Under the pieces are notes generated by a model. The model was not told the origin of the DNA, searched no databases, and saw only the letters and a list, made by a program, of their open reading frames with translations. From NCBI GenBank assembly GCA_038321965.1, contig JBBQFL010000001.1:353139-417138 (forward strand): a stretch of 64,000 bases of DNA, given 5' to 3'. The DNA comes from UKL13-2 sp038321965 (GTDB taxonomy: Bacteria; Pseudomonadota; Gammaproteobacteria; Burkholderiales; Usitatibacteraceae). Of this stretch, positions 32,352-41,200 are shown in pieces (within the stretch, counting starts at the first letter, position 1; each line of letters opens with the position of its first letter). The translations under genes were made by a program, and so were the position numbers.

Positions 32352-35199
32352 AGAAACGCTTTTCGCCTTCGCCAAATAAATTGCTGACGCAGCGACCGCA
32401 GATGGTCGGGTGTGTGATGTCCGCTCCTACGTCGGCGCGATAGTGCCAGCAGCGTTCGCATTTTGGATGCTTGCTTGGAACAACTTCAATGCTTGGAGGT
32501 TGCGCTTTACCGTCTACTACGATGCTGACATTCGAAACTATGAAGATGAACTTCAGATCATCGCCAAACGACTTCAGAAAATCAGCATCAATTTGCGGGG
32601 CGGTAAAAATTACTTCGCCTTGAAGCGAAGATCCAATCTTTCCGGCGGCACGCATTACTTCTAGCCTTCCGTTTACTTCAGTACGAAAAACCCGTAAATC
32701 TCCCCAACGTGTATTTAGGTCAGCTGGGTTTGGAGGGGTTGACGAGCTAATTGAAACATCAGCAACATGGGGCAGTTTGTAGTATCCGCTAAGGAATACA
32801 CTCTCTTCCTTTGCGTTCACAACAGTACAAACTTCTTCTGCAGTAAATGACAGGACGGGCGCGATCAGTCGTGTCAGTGTTTGCAGAATGTGATGTAGTG
32901 CTGTCTGCGCAGAGCGGCGCGACTGGCTGTCTCTATTGGTGACATAGAGTCGGTCTTTAAGGATGTCTAGATAAAATCCGCCTAGTGTTTCGGAACAAAA
33001 ACCTTGAATAATTTGCATTGCAGGCTGAAATTGATAGCTTTCGTAGTGCTTTAGTACGGTCCTCTGCACTTGAGCCGTCAAAAGCATGGCGTATCGATCA
33101 ATTTCCAACATGTCTTCAACCGGAACCGCATAATTCGCAAAATCAAAATCGGCAGTATTGGCAAGCAGAAACCGCAGGGTATTGCGGATCCGTCGATAGC
33201 TCTCGACCACGCGCTTAAGAATTTCATCCGAGATCGACAGCTCGCCAGAATAGTCGGTAAGACCGGTCCACATTCGGAGGATTTCGGCTCCAAGTGTGTC
33301 TGAAATCTTCTGCGGCGAGACGGCATTGCCCATCGACTTGGACATCTTTTTGCCTTGCCCATCGACAGTGAACCCGTGCGTAAGGAGTGCTTCGTATGGC
33401 GCGGAACCATTCATTGCACAACTGATCAGCAACGAGGAATGAAACCAGCCGCGATGTTGATCGGAGCCTTCAAGATAAATATCTGCAGGGAAGTAGCCTT
33501 CAAATTCAGGACGTTCGCCCATGACGGTGGTGAAGGTCGAGCCGGAATCAAACCAGACATCCAGCGTGTCGTTACTCCTTTCGTAATGCGCAGCGTCCGG
33601 CCCCAGCAATTCGTCAGCAGTGATGCGCTGCCAGCACTCTATGCCTTCTACTTCGACACGCAGTGCAACCTGGTCGAGAAGTTCGAGCGTGCGGGGATGC
33701 GGCTGTTGAGTTTCTTTATGCAGAAAGAATGGGATTGGCGTGCCCCATTTTCGCTGGCGCGAAATACACCAGTCCGGCCGGTTGGCGATCATGCTGTGCA
33801 GCCGGGCCTTTCCCCACTCGGGATAGAAGGTTGTCGCGTCGATTGCCGCCAATGCCAATTCGCGCAAGGATTTTTCCTGGCCGCGGGCTTTGATATCCAT
33901 ACCGATAAACCACTGTGAGGTGGCACGGAACACCGTCGGCGACTTATGTCGCCAGCAATGCGGATAGGAGTGCTTGAAACTCGCCGAATGGAACAAGGCG
34001 CCAGCCGCTTCAATCGTCTTGACGACTTCAGGTTGCGCCTTCCAGATATTCACTCCACCGAACAGGGGCAGTGAAGCCGCATATTGGCCGTTGCCCATGA
34101 CCGGATTGAGGATTTCGTCGTTCGTCATACCGTACCGCTTGCATGAATTAAAGTCCTCCACGCCGTAAGCAGGTGACGAGTGGACAATGCCGGTACCGGT
34201 ATCTAGCGTTACATAGTCGCCGAGAAATACGGGCGATACGCGGTCGTAGAACGGATGCTTGAATTCGATGCGCTCAAGCGCTGATCCTTTGCAAACAGAA
34301 ACGAATTTCGTTGGTTGATCGCAAGCCAAACCGTAGCGCTCAAGGCATGCTTGCGCCAGTTCTTTCGCAAGTACAAGGCTTCCTCTTGAAGTCTCGACAA
34401 GTGCATAGTCGAACTCCGGATGCACATTCAGCGCCTGATTGGCGGGAATGGTCCATGGCGTGGTTGTCCAGATCACCGCATAAACCGGCCCATCCGGCAG
34501 TTTCGCCAACCCAAATGCTTTCGCCAATTTGTCGCGCTCTCCATCGACAACAGGAAATCCCACATCAATGGTAGTTGAAGTCTTGTCTTCATATTCGACC
34601 TCCGCTTCCGCCAATGCAGATTGGCAATCAAAGCACCAGTTCACTGGCTTCAATCCTCGATACACATAGCCGCGCTCAAATAATTTGCCGAGCGTGCGAA
34701 TTTCCGCCGCCTCGGTGGCAAAATCCATCGTCTTGTATGGGTGATTCCAGTCACCCAGGACTCCCAGCCGAATGAAGTCCGCTTTTTGCAAGTCGACCTG
34801 CGAGTCCGCATGCGCACGCGCCAGCGACATCAGTTTTTCAGCAGGCAGATTCTTGCCGTGCTGTTTCTCGACGAAGATTTCAATCGGCATGCCGTGGCAA
34901 TCCCAGCCAGGGATATAAATTGCATCGTAGCCGGCCATCTGCTTCGATTTGACAACAATATCCTTGAGGATCTTGTTTAGCGCATGGCCGATGTGAATGG
35001 CCGCGTTGGCGTATGGCGGGCCATCATGCAGGATAAATTTCGGTCGACCCTTGGAATTTTCGCGAATTTTCTCGTAGAGCTTGCGCTGCTGCCAGTCCGC
35101 CACCCAGTTGGGCTCGCGTTTGGCCAAATCCCCCCGCATGGGAAATGGTGTATCGGGTAAATTCAGCGTGCTTTTGTAGTCAACCTTTTGGTCCATCAT
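32344..35199 (-). CDS. ileS: Isoleucyl-tRNA synthetase
   Basis: A 951-residue class I synthetase. The HIGH motif is in AAIHIGHALNKILKD, and KMSKS is in GQGKKMSKSMGNAV. The editing domain has WTTTPWTIPANQALN. The C-terminal zinc knuckle is CERCWHYRADVG followed by CGRCVSNL. Two consecutive ATGs (35199 and 35196) could start it; it overlaps ribF by 4 nt or 1 nt. This is the bacterial IleS1-like type with the C-terminal zinc module. Confidence 0.97.
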   Translation of the reverse strand: MMDQKVDYKSTLNLPDTPFPMRGDLAKREPNWVADWQQRKLYEKIRENSKGRPKFILHDGPPYANAAIHIGHALNKILKDIVVKSKQMAGYDAIYIPGWDCHGMPIEIFVEKQHGKNLPAEKLMSLARAHADSQVDLQKADFIRLGVLGDWNHPYKTMDFATEAAEIRTLGKLFERGYVYRGLKPVNWCFDCQSALAEAEVEYEDKTSTTIDVGFPVVDGERDKLAKAFGLAKLPDGPVYAVIWTTTPWTIPANQALNVHPEFDYALVETSRGSLVLAKELAQACLERYGLACDQPTKFVSVCKGSALERIEFKHPFYDRVSPVFLGDYVTLDTGTGIVHSSPAYGVEDFNSCKRYGMTNDEILNPVMGNGQYAASLPLFGGVNIWKAQPEVVKTIEAAGALFHSASFKHSYPHCWRHKSPTVFRATSQWFIGMDIKARGQEKSLRELALAAIDATTFYPEWGKARLHSMIANRPDWCISRQRKWGTPIPFFLHKETQQPHPRTLELLDQVALRVEVEGIECWQRITADELLGPDAAHYERSNDTLDVWFDSGSTFTTVMGERPEFEGYFPADIYLEGSDQHRGWFHSSLLISCAMNGSAPYEALLTHGFTVDGQGKKMSKSMGNAVSPQKISDTLGAEILRMWTGLTDYSGELSISDEILKRVVESYRRIRNTLRFLLANTADFDFANYAVPVEDMLEIDRYAMLLTAQVQRTVLKHYESYQFQPAMQIIQGFCSETLGGFYLDILKDRLYVTNRDSQSRRSAQTALHHILQTLTRLIAPVLSFTAEEVCTVVNAKEESVFLSGYYKLPHVADVSISSSTPPNPADLNTRWGDLRVFRTEVNGRLEVMRAAGKIGSSLQGEVIFTAPQIDADFLKSFGDDLKFIFIVSNVSIVVDGKAQPPSIEVVPSKHPKCERCWHYRADVGADITHPTICGRCVSNLFGEGEKRFYA

Positions 35200-36176
35200 C
35201 GATCCGATCGCAAAATAATCTTTGCCTTCGATACGTCATTATGCATTTGCACTTTGAGCGCATCGAGACTCGCAAAATTTTGTTCGTCGCGGATTTTTTC
35301 GATGAATGTACAGGCGAGACGTTTGCCGTACACGTCTGCTGCAAAATCGAAGAGGAAGACTTCCAGATGGGGGTGGCCATCGATCGAGACCACCGGATTG
35401 GTGCCAAGATTGGCGACCCCATTGAGGACCGGCCCATTCTTGATATTTTCAATCCCCGCCACTCCCTCGAGCCCGCGAGTTACAAGCCTGCATTGTACTG
35501 CATACACGCCAGACAGGGCCGGTTTACGATGTGTAAGCGTGATATTTGCGGTTGGAAAACCCAGGGTGCGCCCTAGTTTTTTGCCATGGGTCACACGGCC
35601 AACGATGGTGTAGGGACGGCCCAGCATGCGTGTTGCAGCGTCAAGTTGCCCCGCGGCCAAGGCATGTCGTATGGCGCTCGATGAGACCTTCACATGGTCC
35701 ACTACGTCCGCCATCGTTTCTACCTGAAAGCCATGCTGCAATCCAGCCGCGCGCAGAGTTTCGGTATCGCCTGCCCGTTTGGCGCCAAAACGAAAATCTT
35801 CCCCGACCATCAGCCAGCGCAATTTTATGCGAACCAAGGCAGACACAAACTCGTCCGGAGACTGCGCGCAAAAATTCGCATCAAAACGAGGCACATAGAC
35901 ATGTTGAACGCCGCTGTGGCTCATTGCGGCGAGTTTCTCGGTCATGCTCATCAGCCGCGCCGGCGCAAGCACAGGTTCGTTGCGCAGCCGGGCAAAATAC
36001 TCTCTTGGCAGAGGCTGAAAGGTCATCGCAGCAAAGGTGAGTTGTTGTTTGCGGGCGGCTGAGGCGCCTTTGGCAAGAATCGCCTGATGACCAAGATGAA
36101 CGCCGTCGAAATTCCCGATGGCCAACGCAAGCGGCGCGCCCAGCGGTGAAAGCGTTCGATAAAGGCTCAACGTCAT
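35196..36176 (-). CDS. ribF: Bifunctional riboflavin kinase/FAD synthetase
   Basis: A 326-residue enzyme that turns riboflavin into FMN and FAD. The N-terminal adenylyltransferase half has AIGNFDGVHLGHQAIL and MVGEDFRFGAKRAGD. The C-terminal kinase half has GRVTHGKKLGRTLGFPTANI and the motif VVSIDGHPHLEVFLFDF. The ATG at 36176 overlaps the murJ stop by 4 nt; longer in-frame starts would lie inside murJ. Gene order murJ-ribF-ileS-lspA is typical. Confidence 0.96.
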   Translation of the reverse strand: MTLSLYRTLSPLGAPLALAIGNFDGVHLGHQAILAKGASAARKQQLTFAAMTFQPLPREYFARLRNEPVLAPARLMSMTEKLAAMSHSGVQHVYVPRFDANFCAQSPDEFVSALVRIKLRWLMVGEDFRFGAKRAGDTETLRAAGLQHGFQVETMADVVDHVKVSSSAIRHALAAGQLDAATRMLGRPYTIVGRVTHGKKLGRTLGFPTANITLTHRKPALSGVYAVQCRLVTRGLEGVAGIENIKNGPVLNGVANLGTNPVVSIDGHPHLEVFLFDFAADVYGKRLACTFIEKIRDEQNFASLDALKVQMHNDVSKAKIILRSDR

Positions 36177-37720
36177 CCAGCGCGCCTTGAAAATTGGCTT
36201 AGCCGGAATCCCATTACCCAGAGACTCGCGAAATACGCGAACGCCGCTGTGAAGACGACCCACGTCAACCGCCAGCAATTTGTGAGTGTGCTTGAAGTGA
36301 GCCACTGGCTATCCGTCCCCGAAGTCCACATCAACACGCCACCCATGGCATAGAGTGCCACGGCAATTTTCAACGAGAAAGCGAGCCAATCAGGTTGGGG
36401 CAGAAAGATACCTTGCCTCCGCATAAAAAAATACAGTAGTCCCGCATTTACGCAGGCACCCAATCCTATCGAAAGTGCCAGCCCCGCATGCTTAAAAATC
36501 GGCACGAAACCAATATTCATCAATTGCGTGATGGCGAGCGTGAATATCGCAATCTTTACCGGCGTCCTGATGTTCTGCCTGGCATAAAAACCCGGAGCGA
36601 GAATCTTGACCAAGATGATGCCCGTCAACCCCACGGAATACGCCACCAGCGCTTCGCGCGTCATCAGTACGTCATGTACGCCAATTTCTCCATGAAGAAA
36701 CAGCGTGGCAATCAGCGGCGTGGCGAGCATTGCCAAGCCCAATGCGGCGGGCAAGGTCAGCAACAGCGTGGTTCGCAACCCCCAATCCAGCAGCAATGAA
36801 TATTCATTGGCGTTTTCTTCGGCATGCTGCTTGACCAGCGACGGCAGCAATACTGCGCCAATAGCGACGCCGAGCAGTGCAGACGGGAATTCCATCAGCC
36901 GGTCCGCCGCGTTGAGCCACGAGACGGAACCCGTTGGAAGAAATGACGCTATTTGGGTGTTAAGCAACAATGAAATCTGAGCGACCGAAACGCCCAGTAT
37001 CGCCGGGGCCATGAGGCGCAGGACGCGTACCACGCCCTCGTCCTTGCGAAACTTCCACGCCGCAAGTGTGAGTCGCGGCAACATGTTTATTTTTCGTAGC
37101 GCGGGAATTTGAAATCCAAGCTGGACGACGCCGCCAAGCAAAGTACCCCAGGCCATCGCCAAAATCGGCGGGTTTACATATGGCGCAAGAAATAGCGTGC
37201 AGCCAATGACTGACAGATTGAGCAAAACCGGCGTAAATGCCGGCGTCTTGAAGGCGCTGAAGCTATTGAGTATCCCGGCGGCAAGTGCCACAAGCGAGAT
37301 GAAAAAGATATATGGGAATGTGATCCGAACCAGTTGCGTCGTCAGCGCAAATTTCTCCGGGGCGCTGGCAAACCCGGATGCAGTCGCGTAAACAAGTAGG
37401 GGTGCGGCGACCACACCGATCAGTGTGATCAAGAAGAGAATCAACCCGAGAAGGCTGGCAACGTGATCGGCCAGTAATTTGGTTTCCGCTTCACCGCGCT
37501 TGTTCCTGTACTCGGCAAAAACTGGCACAAATGCCTGACTGAACGCGCCTTCGGCAAACAAACGCCGCAGCAAATTGGGGATGCGCCAGGCGACCTGGAA
37601 CGCGTCCATCGCAGCGCCGGCGCCAAACAAATTAAAACCAATTATGTCGCGTATCAGGCCAGTGATGCGCGACAAAAACGTCATCGCCGACACCGATACA
37701 GCAGCTTTAAGCAAACTCAT
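36173..37720 (-). CDS. murJ: Lipid II flippase MurJ
   Basis: A 515-residue MOP-superfamily flippase that moves lipid II across the inner membrane. It has 13-14 predicted helices. The N-terminus has LLKAAVSVSAMTFLSRITGLIRD, with the conserved Arg, then FQVAWRIPNLLRRLFAEGAFSQAFVP (key residues RIPN and FAEGA). It is the first gene of murJ-ribF-ileS-lspA and divergent from rpsT. Confidence 0.96.
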   Translation of the reverse strand: MSLLKAAVSVSAMTFLSRITGLIRDIIGFNLFGAGAAMDAFQVAWRIPNLLRRLFAEGAFSQAFVPVFAEYRNKRGEAETKLLADHVASLLGLILFLITLIGVVAAPLLVYATASGFASAPEKFALTTQLVRITFPYIFFISLVALAAGILNSFSAFKTPAFTPVLLNLSVIGCTLFLAPYVNPPILAMAWGTLLGGVVQLGFQIPALRKINMLPRLTLAAWKFRKDEGVVRVLRLMAPAILGVSVAQISLLLNTQIASFLPTGSVSWLNAADRLMEFPSALLGVAIGAVLLPSLVKQHAEENANEYSLLLDWGLRTTLLLTLPAALGLAMLATPLIATLFLHGEIGVHDVLMTREALVAYSVGLTGIILVKILAPGFYARQNIRTPVKIAIFTLAITQLMNIGFVPIFKHAGLALSIGLGACVNAGLLYFFMRRQGIFLPQPDWLAFSLKIAVALYAMGGVLMWTSGTDSQWLTSSTLTNCWRLTWVVFTAAFAYFASLWVMGFRLSQFSRRAG

Positions 37721-37791
37721 ACGGGTTGAACACGAAATAGAAGAGGTTCAGGGCAGAAACGTCGGCCAAAACCCCAGCAAAATCAGCGGGT

Positions 37792-37819
37792 TTGCTTTTT
37801 CGCAGGGCTGCGCTATAAT
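37792..37819 (+). promoter_or_regulatory. Promoter of rpsT
   Basis: TTGCTT (37792-37797) and a perfect TATAAT (37814-37819) with a 16-bp spacer. The predicted start leaves a leader of about 37 nt before the rpsT ATG. Confidence 0.75.
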
Positions 37820-37862
37820 ACTCGGCTTCCCGCAAATTTCACCGCAAGAATCTGGAAAAATC

Positions 37863-38153
37863 ATGGCAAATACCAAACAAGCCGCCAAGCGCGCACGTCA
37901 AGCCGTCAAGCAACGCGGTCACAATATGGGTCAGCGTTCCGAGCTGCGTACGGCGATTAAGAAGGTAAGAGTTGCGGTTGCGACGGGCGACAAGGTCGCA
38001 GCTGAAGCCGTATTCAAGACTTCCGTGTCGACGATTGATTCCATCGCCGATAAAAACATCATTCACAAAAACAAGGCTGCTCGTCACAAGAGCCGTCTTT
38101 CCGCCGCGATCAAAGCAATTGGCGCAACCAGCCAGGCCGCAGCGCAAGCGTAG
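37863..38153 (+). CDS. rpsT: 30S ribosomal protein S20
   Basis: A 96-residue basic, all-helical protein of the small subunit. The N-terminus MANTKQAAKRARQAVK and the KNIIHKNKAARHKSRLSAAI segment (key HKNKAARHKSRL) are hallmarks. It is monocistronic, with a clear promoter and a terminator downstream, and divergent from murJ, a common arrangement in proteobacteria. Confidence 0.97.
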   Translation: MANTKQAAKRARQAVKQRGHNMGQRSELRTAIKKVRVAVATGDKVAAEAVFKTSVSTIDSIADKNIIHKNKAARHKSRLSAAIKAIGATSQAAAQA

Positions 38154-38204
38154 GTCACCCGTATATGTCGCAAGGGGTTGGCTCTAACCCCGCCCGCGCC
38201 ATCA

Positions 38205-38256
38205 CCGCCGATTTCGTGTCCTCTCCCGGCGCGATATAAATCGGCGGTTTTCTTTT
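38205..38256 (+). terminator. Terminator of rpsT
   Basis: A 10-bp perfect stem CCGCCGATTT/AAATCGGCGG (38205-38214 and 38238-38247), with a 23-nt loop, is followed by TTTTCTTTT. The long loop is unusual but the T-tract is good. Confidence 0.65.
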
Positions 38257-38298
38257 GGGCAGTCTCCTTTTGTGCACGCTATACAGGTTCGCGCTGCA

Positions 38299-38652
38299 TT
38301 ATTTGGCCAGTGACTCCAACGCGCTACCTGGCAATGGGCAGAAATCCGCGCCTGCGGGTAGCGTGGGGTCGATCACCATCAGTTCATTGTCTTTTGCGAA
38401 ATCGAGCAAGAAGCGGTAGGCGCGCGGTTCAACTTCCAGTAAATACGGCTCTACAACAACACAACGTACGCCATCGAGCATCATCGGTCGTACAAACGGT
38501 GAGTAGCGCATTTGCTGGTCGTGCCCAAATGTCGACATAATGCCGCATAACCGTTCCGCCCAATCACTTGGTCGAAATGCCCGGCCCGCGAGAGTGACGC
38601 CCTGAATTACGATTCGGTGATGGACCGGAGCTGCGTTGGCCGGAGGCGACAT
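38299..38652 (-). CDS. DUF3579 domain-containing protein
   Basis: A 117-residue cytosolic protein of unknown function, found mainly in betaproteobacteria. The core IVIQGVTLAGRAFRPSDWAERLCGIMSTFG (key pattern RPSDWAERL) and YSPFVRPMMLDGVRCVVVEP mark the family. It has no membrane segment. In many related genomes it lies next to arginine biosynthesis genes, as here, where argD begins 305 bp away on the other strand. A regulatory or metabolic link to arginine is possible but not established. Confidence 0.88.
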   Translation of the reverse strand: MSPPANAAPVHHRIVIQGVTLAGRAFRPSDWAERLCGIMSTFGHDQQMRYSPFVRPMMLDGVRCVVVEPYLLEVEPRAYRFLLDFAKDNELMVIDPTLPAGADFCPLPGSALESLAK

Positions 38653-38758
38653 TTAACGGGCTACTTGCGACGAGAGTACGGGTGGCAGGGACTGCGCAAA
38701 ATACAGGGTTTGCGCAAGGCCCAATTATAACTTCGTGACTCGCACGGCGCGCCAATTG

Positions 38759-38787
38759 TTGCACTGCAAACAAGATTGCCATATAGT
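38759..38787 (+). promoter_or_regulatory. Putative argD promoter
   Basis: TTGCAC (38759-38764), a 17-bp spacer and TATAGT (38782-38787). The -10 has one mismatch; the -35 matches only in TTG. Confidence 0.4.
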
Positions 38788-38803
38788 TATTTTCCAAATA
38801 TCA

Positions 38804-38838
38804 GGCGGCGGTCCGCGCGAGGCCGCCGTTGTCTTTTT
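38804..38838 (+). terminator. Hairpin with T-run in the argD leader
   Basis: GGCGGC (38804-38809) pairs with GCCGCC (38822-38827), and GTTGTCTTTTT follows. No plus-strand gene precedes it closer than rpsT, which has its own terminator. It could therefore be an attenuator of the arg operon or the end of a short RNA. Confidence 0.4.
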
Positions 38839-38957
38839 CGGACGCGATAACCGTTTCAAGCTGTATGCGTCACGTCGGTGGCCTTGCCAAAGGCGCACTC
38901 GCTTGGAAAGTACGCGTGAACGCCAGCCGCGACCCGTTACTTGGAGAGGGTAATTCA

Positions 38958-40154
38958 ATGTTGTCAGTTCATCAGATGAACACATACAAGCCGCTAGCCG
39001 TCTCGTTCAGCCATGGCGAAGGCGCCTGGCTATATACGACTGATGGCAGGAAGGTGCTGGATTCGCTCGCCGGGATTGCGGTATCTGGATTGGGTCACGC
39101 CCATCCAAAGCTGGTCAAGAGCATTGCCGAGCAGGCCGGCCGAATCATTCATACATCAAATCTGGTGGACATCCCCGAGCAAGCGGTGCTGGCAGACAAA
39201 CTGTGCGCACTCGCCGGAATGGACAATGTTTTTTTTGCAAATTCAGGCGCGGAGGCCAATGAATGTGCGATCAAAATTGCCCGGCTGTATGGTCACCAGC
39301 GGGGCATCGACAGCCCGCAGATTATCGTAATGGAACATGCCTGGCACGGCAGAACGCTGGCCACGTTGGCGGCGACCGGGTCGCGCAAGGCGCAAGCTGG
39401 TTTCGAGCCGTTGGTCGGTGGTTTTATTCGCGTACCGTACAACGATTTCGAAGCGGTGCGGGCGATCGCAGCACACAACAGCGACGTTGTTGCCGTGCTC
39501 ACCGAAGTGGTGCAAGGCGAAGGCGGCATCGTTGAGGCGCGTGCCGATTACCTTCGTCAATTGCGTGACCTGTGTACGCAGAAAGATTGGTTTTTGATGA
39601 TCGACGAAGTGCAGTCGGGAATCGGCCGTACCGGCAAGTGGTTTGCACACCAATGGGCGGGCATCACGCCGGATGTGATGCCGCTCGCAAAAGGGTTAGG
39701 CTCTGGGTTGCCGATTGGCGCGTGCTTGGCGCGAGGCGCGGCAGCCAAGATTTTCAAGCCGGGCAATCACGGCACTACCTTTGGCGGTGGACCGCTGGTG
39801 TCGGTGGCGGCATTGCGCACGCTGGAAATCATGGAAGAAGAGGGACTTCTCGCCAACGCGACCAGAATGGGTGCCATCGTGAGGGATGGTTTTCGGTTGG
39901 CACTACAGGGCGTTGAAGGCGTCAAAGAAATTCGCGGTATGGGCCTGATGCTTGGCATTGAGCTTGATCGCCCCTGCGGCGATATCGTCAAGCTGGGACT
40001 TGAGGCCGGTATTTTTACCAATGTGACGCAGGACAATGTGATTCGTCTGCTGCCGCCGCTAATTATCAATGAGGTCGAAGCGCGTGAAATCGTCGCGCGA
40101 TTGGCCCCCGTCATCAAGGCGTTTCTAACGCTACCGATGCAAGCGGCCGCCTGA
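38958..40154 (+). CDS. argD: Acetylornithine aminotransferase ArgD
   Basis: A 398-residue class III PLP aminotransferase of arginine synthesis, probably also active on succinyldiaminopimelate. FFANSGAEANECAIKIAR binds PLP, the Asp lies in LMIDEVQSGIGRTGKWFAHQ, and the Schiff-base Lys is in PLAKGLGSGLPIGA. The ATG at 38958 has GGAGAGGG 7 nt upstream. It is first in argD-argF-argG. Confidence 0.95.
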   Translation: MLSVHQMNTYKPLAVSFSHGEGAWLYTTDGRKVLDSLAGIAVSGLGHAHPKLVKSIAEQAGRIIHTSNLVDIPEQAVLADKLCALAGMDNVFFANSGAEANECAIKIARLYGHQRGIDSPQIIVMEHAWHGRTLATLAATGSRKAQAGFEPLVGGFIRVPYNDFEAVRAIAAHNSDVVAVLTEVVQGEGGIVEARADYLRQLRDLCTQKDWFLMIDEVQSGIGRTGKWFAHQWAGITPDVMPLAKGLGSGLPIGACLARGAAAKIFKPGNHGTTFGGGPLVSVAALRTLEIMEEEGLLANATRMGAIVRDGFRLALQGVEGVKEIRGMGLMLGIELDRPCGDIVKLGLEAGIFTNVTQDNVIRLLPPLIINEVEAREIVARLAPVIKAFLTLPMQAAA

Positions 40155-40173
40155 ATATTGGCGGCCAAGATTC

Positions 40174-41088
40174 ATGAGACATTTTTTGCAAATGAAGGAC
40201 TTCACGCGCGACGAGTACGAGCATCTGTTTGTGCGCGCCAAAATCCTTAAAGAGCGGTTCAAGAATTACATTCCCTACCAGCCGCTGACTGATCGAATGC
40301 TGGCGATGGTGTTCGAGAAAAGCTCCACGCGCACCAGAGTCAGCTTCGAGGCGGGGATCTACCAGCTCGGCGGACAGGCGATTCACCTTGATTCGCAATC
40401 CACGCAGCTCGGACGCTCTGAGCCGATCGAGGACACAGCACGTGTGATCTCGCGAATGGTCGATCTGGTGATGATTCGCACCTTTGAGCAGGAAAAAGTT
40501 GAGCGCTTTGCCGCGCATTCCCGCGTACCGGTGATCAACGGATTAACCAACGAATATCACCCTTGCCAGGTACTTGCCGATATTTTTACCTTCGTGGAGC
40601 AGCGCGGCTCACTAGCGGGCAAGACGGTCGCCTGGATCGGCGATGCCAACAATATGAGCTATACATGGCTAGAAGCGGCACGCATTTTTGGCTTTCAGTT
40701 GAATGTGGCGACGCCCAAGGGCTATGAAATGAAATCGCAGCGTGGTGAGGCGCTGGACAAGGATCATCTGGCTGCATTTACTGACCCGATGCTGGCTGCA
40801 AAAGGCGCGCACCTGGTCACGACCGACGTGTGGACAAGTATGGGATTTGAAGCCGAGACAGAGGCGCGGAAGAATGCTTTCGCGGATTTTTGCGTTGACC
40901 AGAAGATGATGGCAGCGGCGCACAAAGACGCGCTGTTCATGCATTGTCTACCCGCACATCGCGGCGAAGAGGTATCCGTTGAAGTAATAGAGGGCCCGCA
41001 AAGTGCCGTGTGGGAAGAGGCGGAAAACCGCCTCCACGTCCAGAAGGCGCTGATGGAATTTCTGCTACTAGGGCGAATCAATAGCTAG
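40174..41088 (+). CDS. argF: Ornithine carbamoyltransferase
   Basis: A 304-residue enzyme that makes citrulline from ornithine and carbamoyl phosphate. The carbamoyl-phosphate motif is KSSTRTRVSFEAG, then HPCQVLADIFTF, and the ornithine-side loops are WTSMGFE and HCLPAHRGEEV. It follows argD by 19 nt and is followed by the palindromic repeat before argG. Confidence 0.96.
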   Translation: MRHFLQMKDFTRDEYEHLFVRAKILKERFKNYIPYQPLTDRMLAMVFEKSSTRTRVSFEAGIYQLGGQAIHLDSQSTQLGRSEPIEDTARVISRMVDLVMIRTFEQEKVERFAAHSRVPVINGLTNEYHPCQVLADIFTFVEQRGSLAGKTVAWIGDANNMSYTWLEAARIFGFQLNVATPKGYEMKSQRGEALDKDHLAAFTDPMLAAKGAHLVTTDVWTSMGFEAETEARKNAFADFCVDQKMMAAAHKDALFMHCLPAHRGEEVSVEVIEGPQSAVWEEAENRLHVQKALMEFLLLGRINS

Positions 41089-41100
41089 AATAAAATGACG

Positions 41101-41167
41101 CAGCACCAGCATTGGTGAGGCTTTCATGGCAAAAAGCCCCGGAGAAGCTCGCCAATGCTGGTGTTTG
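41101..41167. repeat. Dispersed palindromic repeat, copy 4 (best conserved)
   Basis: Perfect 12-bp inverted arms CACCAGCATTGG (41104-41115) and CCAATGCTGGTG (41152-41163) enclose an inner imperfect stem and a GGCAAAAAGCC core. It lies between argF and argG. It could fold in the mRNA and weaken read-through from argF to argG. Confidence 0.7.
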
Positions 41168-41200
41168 TATAAATGAGTACATTCAACAAGCGAGCAATAA

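Larger units (their letters stand above)
38653..38957 (+). promoter_or_regulatory. Leader region of argD
   Basis: A 305-bp divergent gap between the DUF3579 gene and argD. It holds a candidate promoter (38759-38787), a hairpin with a T-run just after it (38804-38838) and the argD Shine-Dalgarno GGAGAGGG (38943-38950). The transcript leader would be about 165 nt long. No ArgR-box pair was recognised with confidence. Confidence 0.45.
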
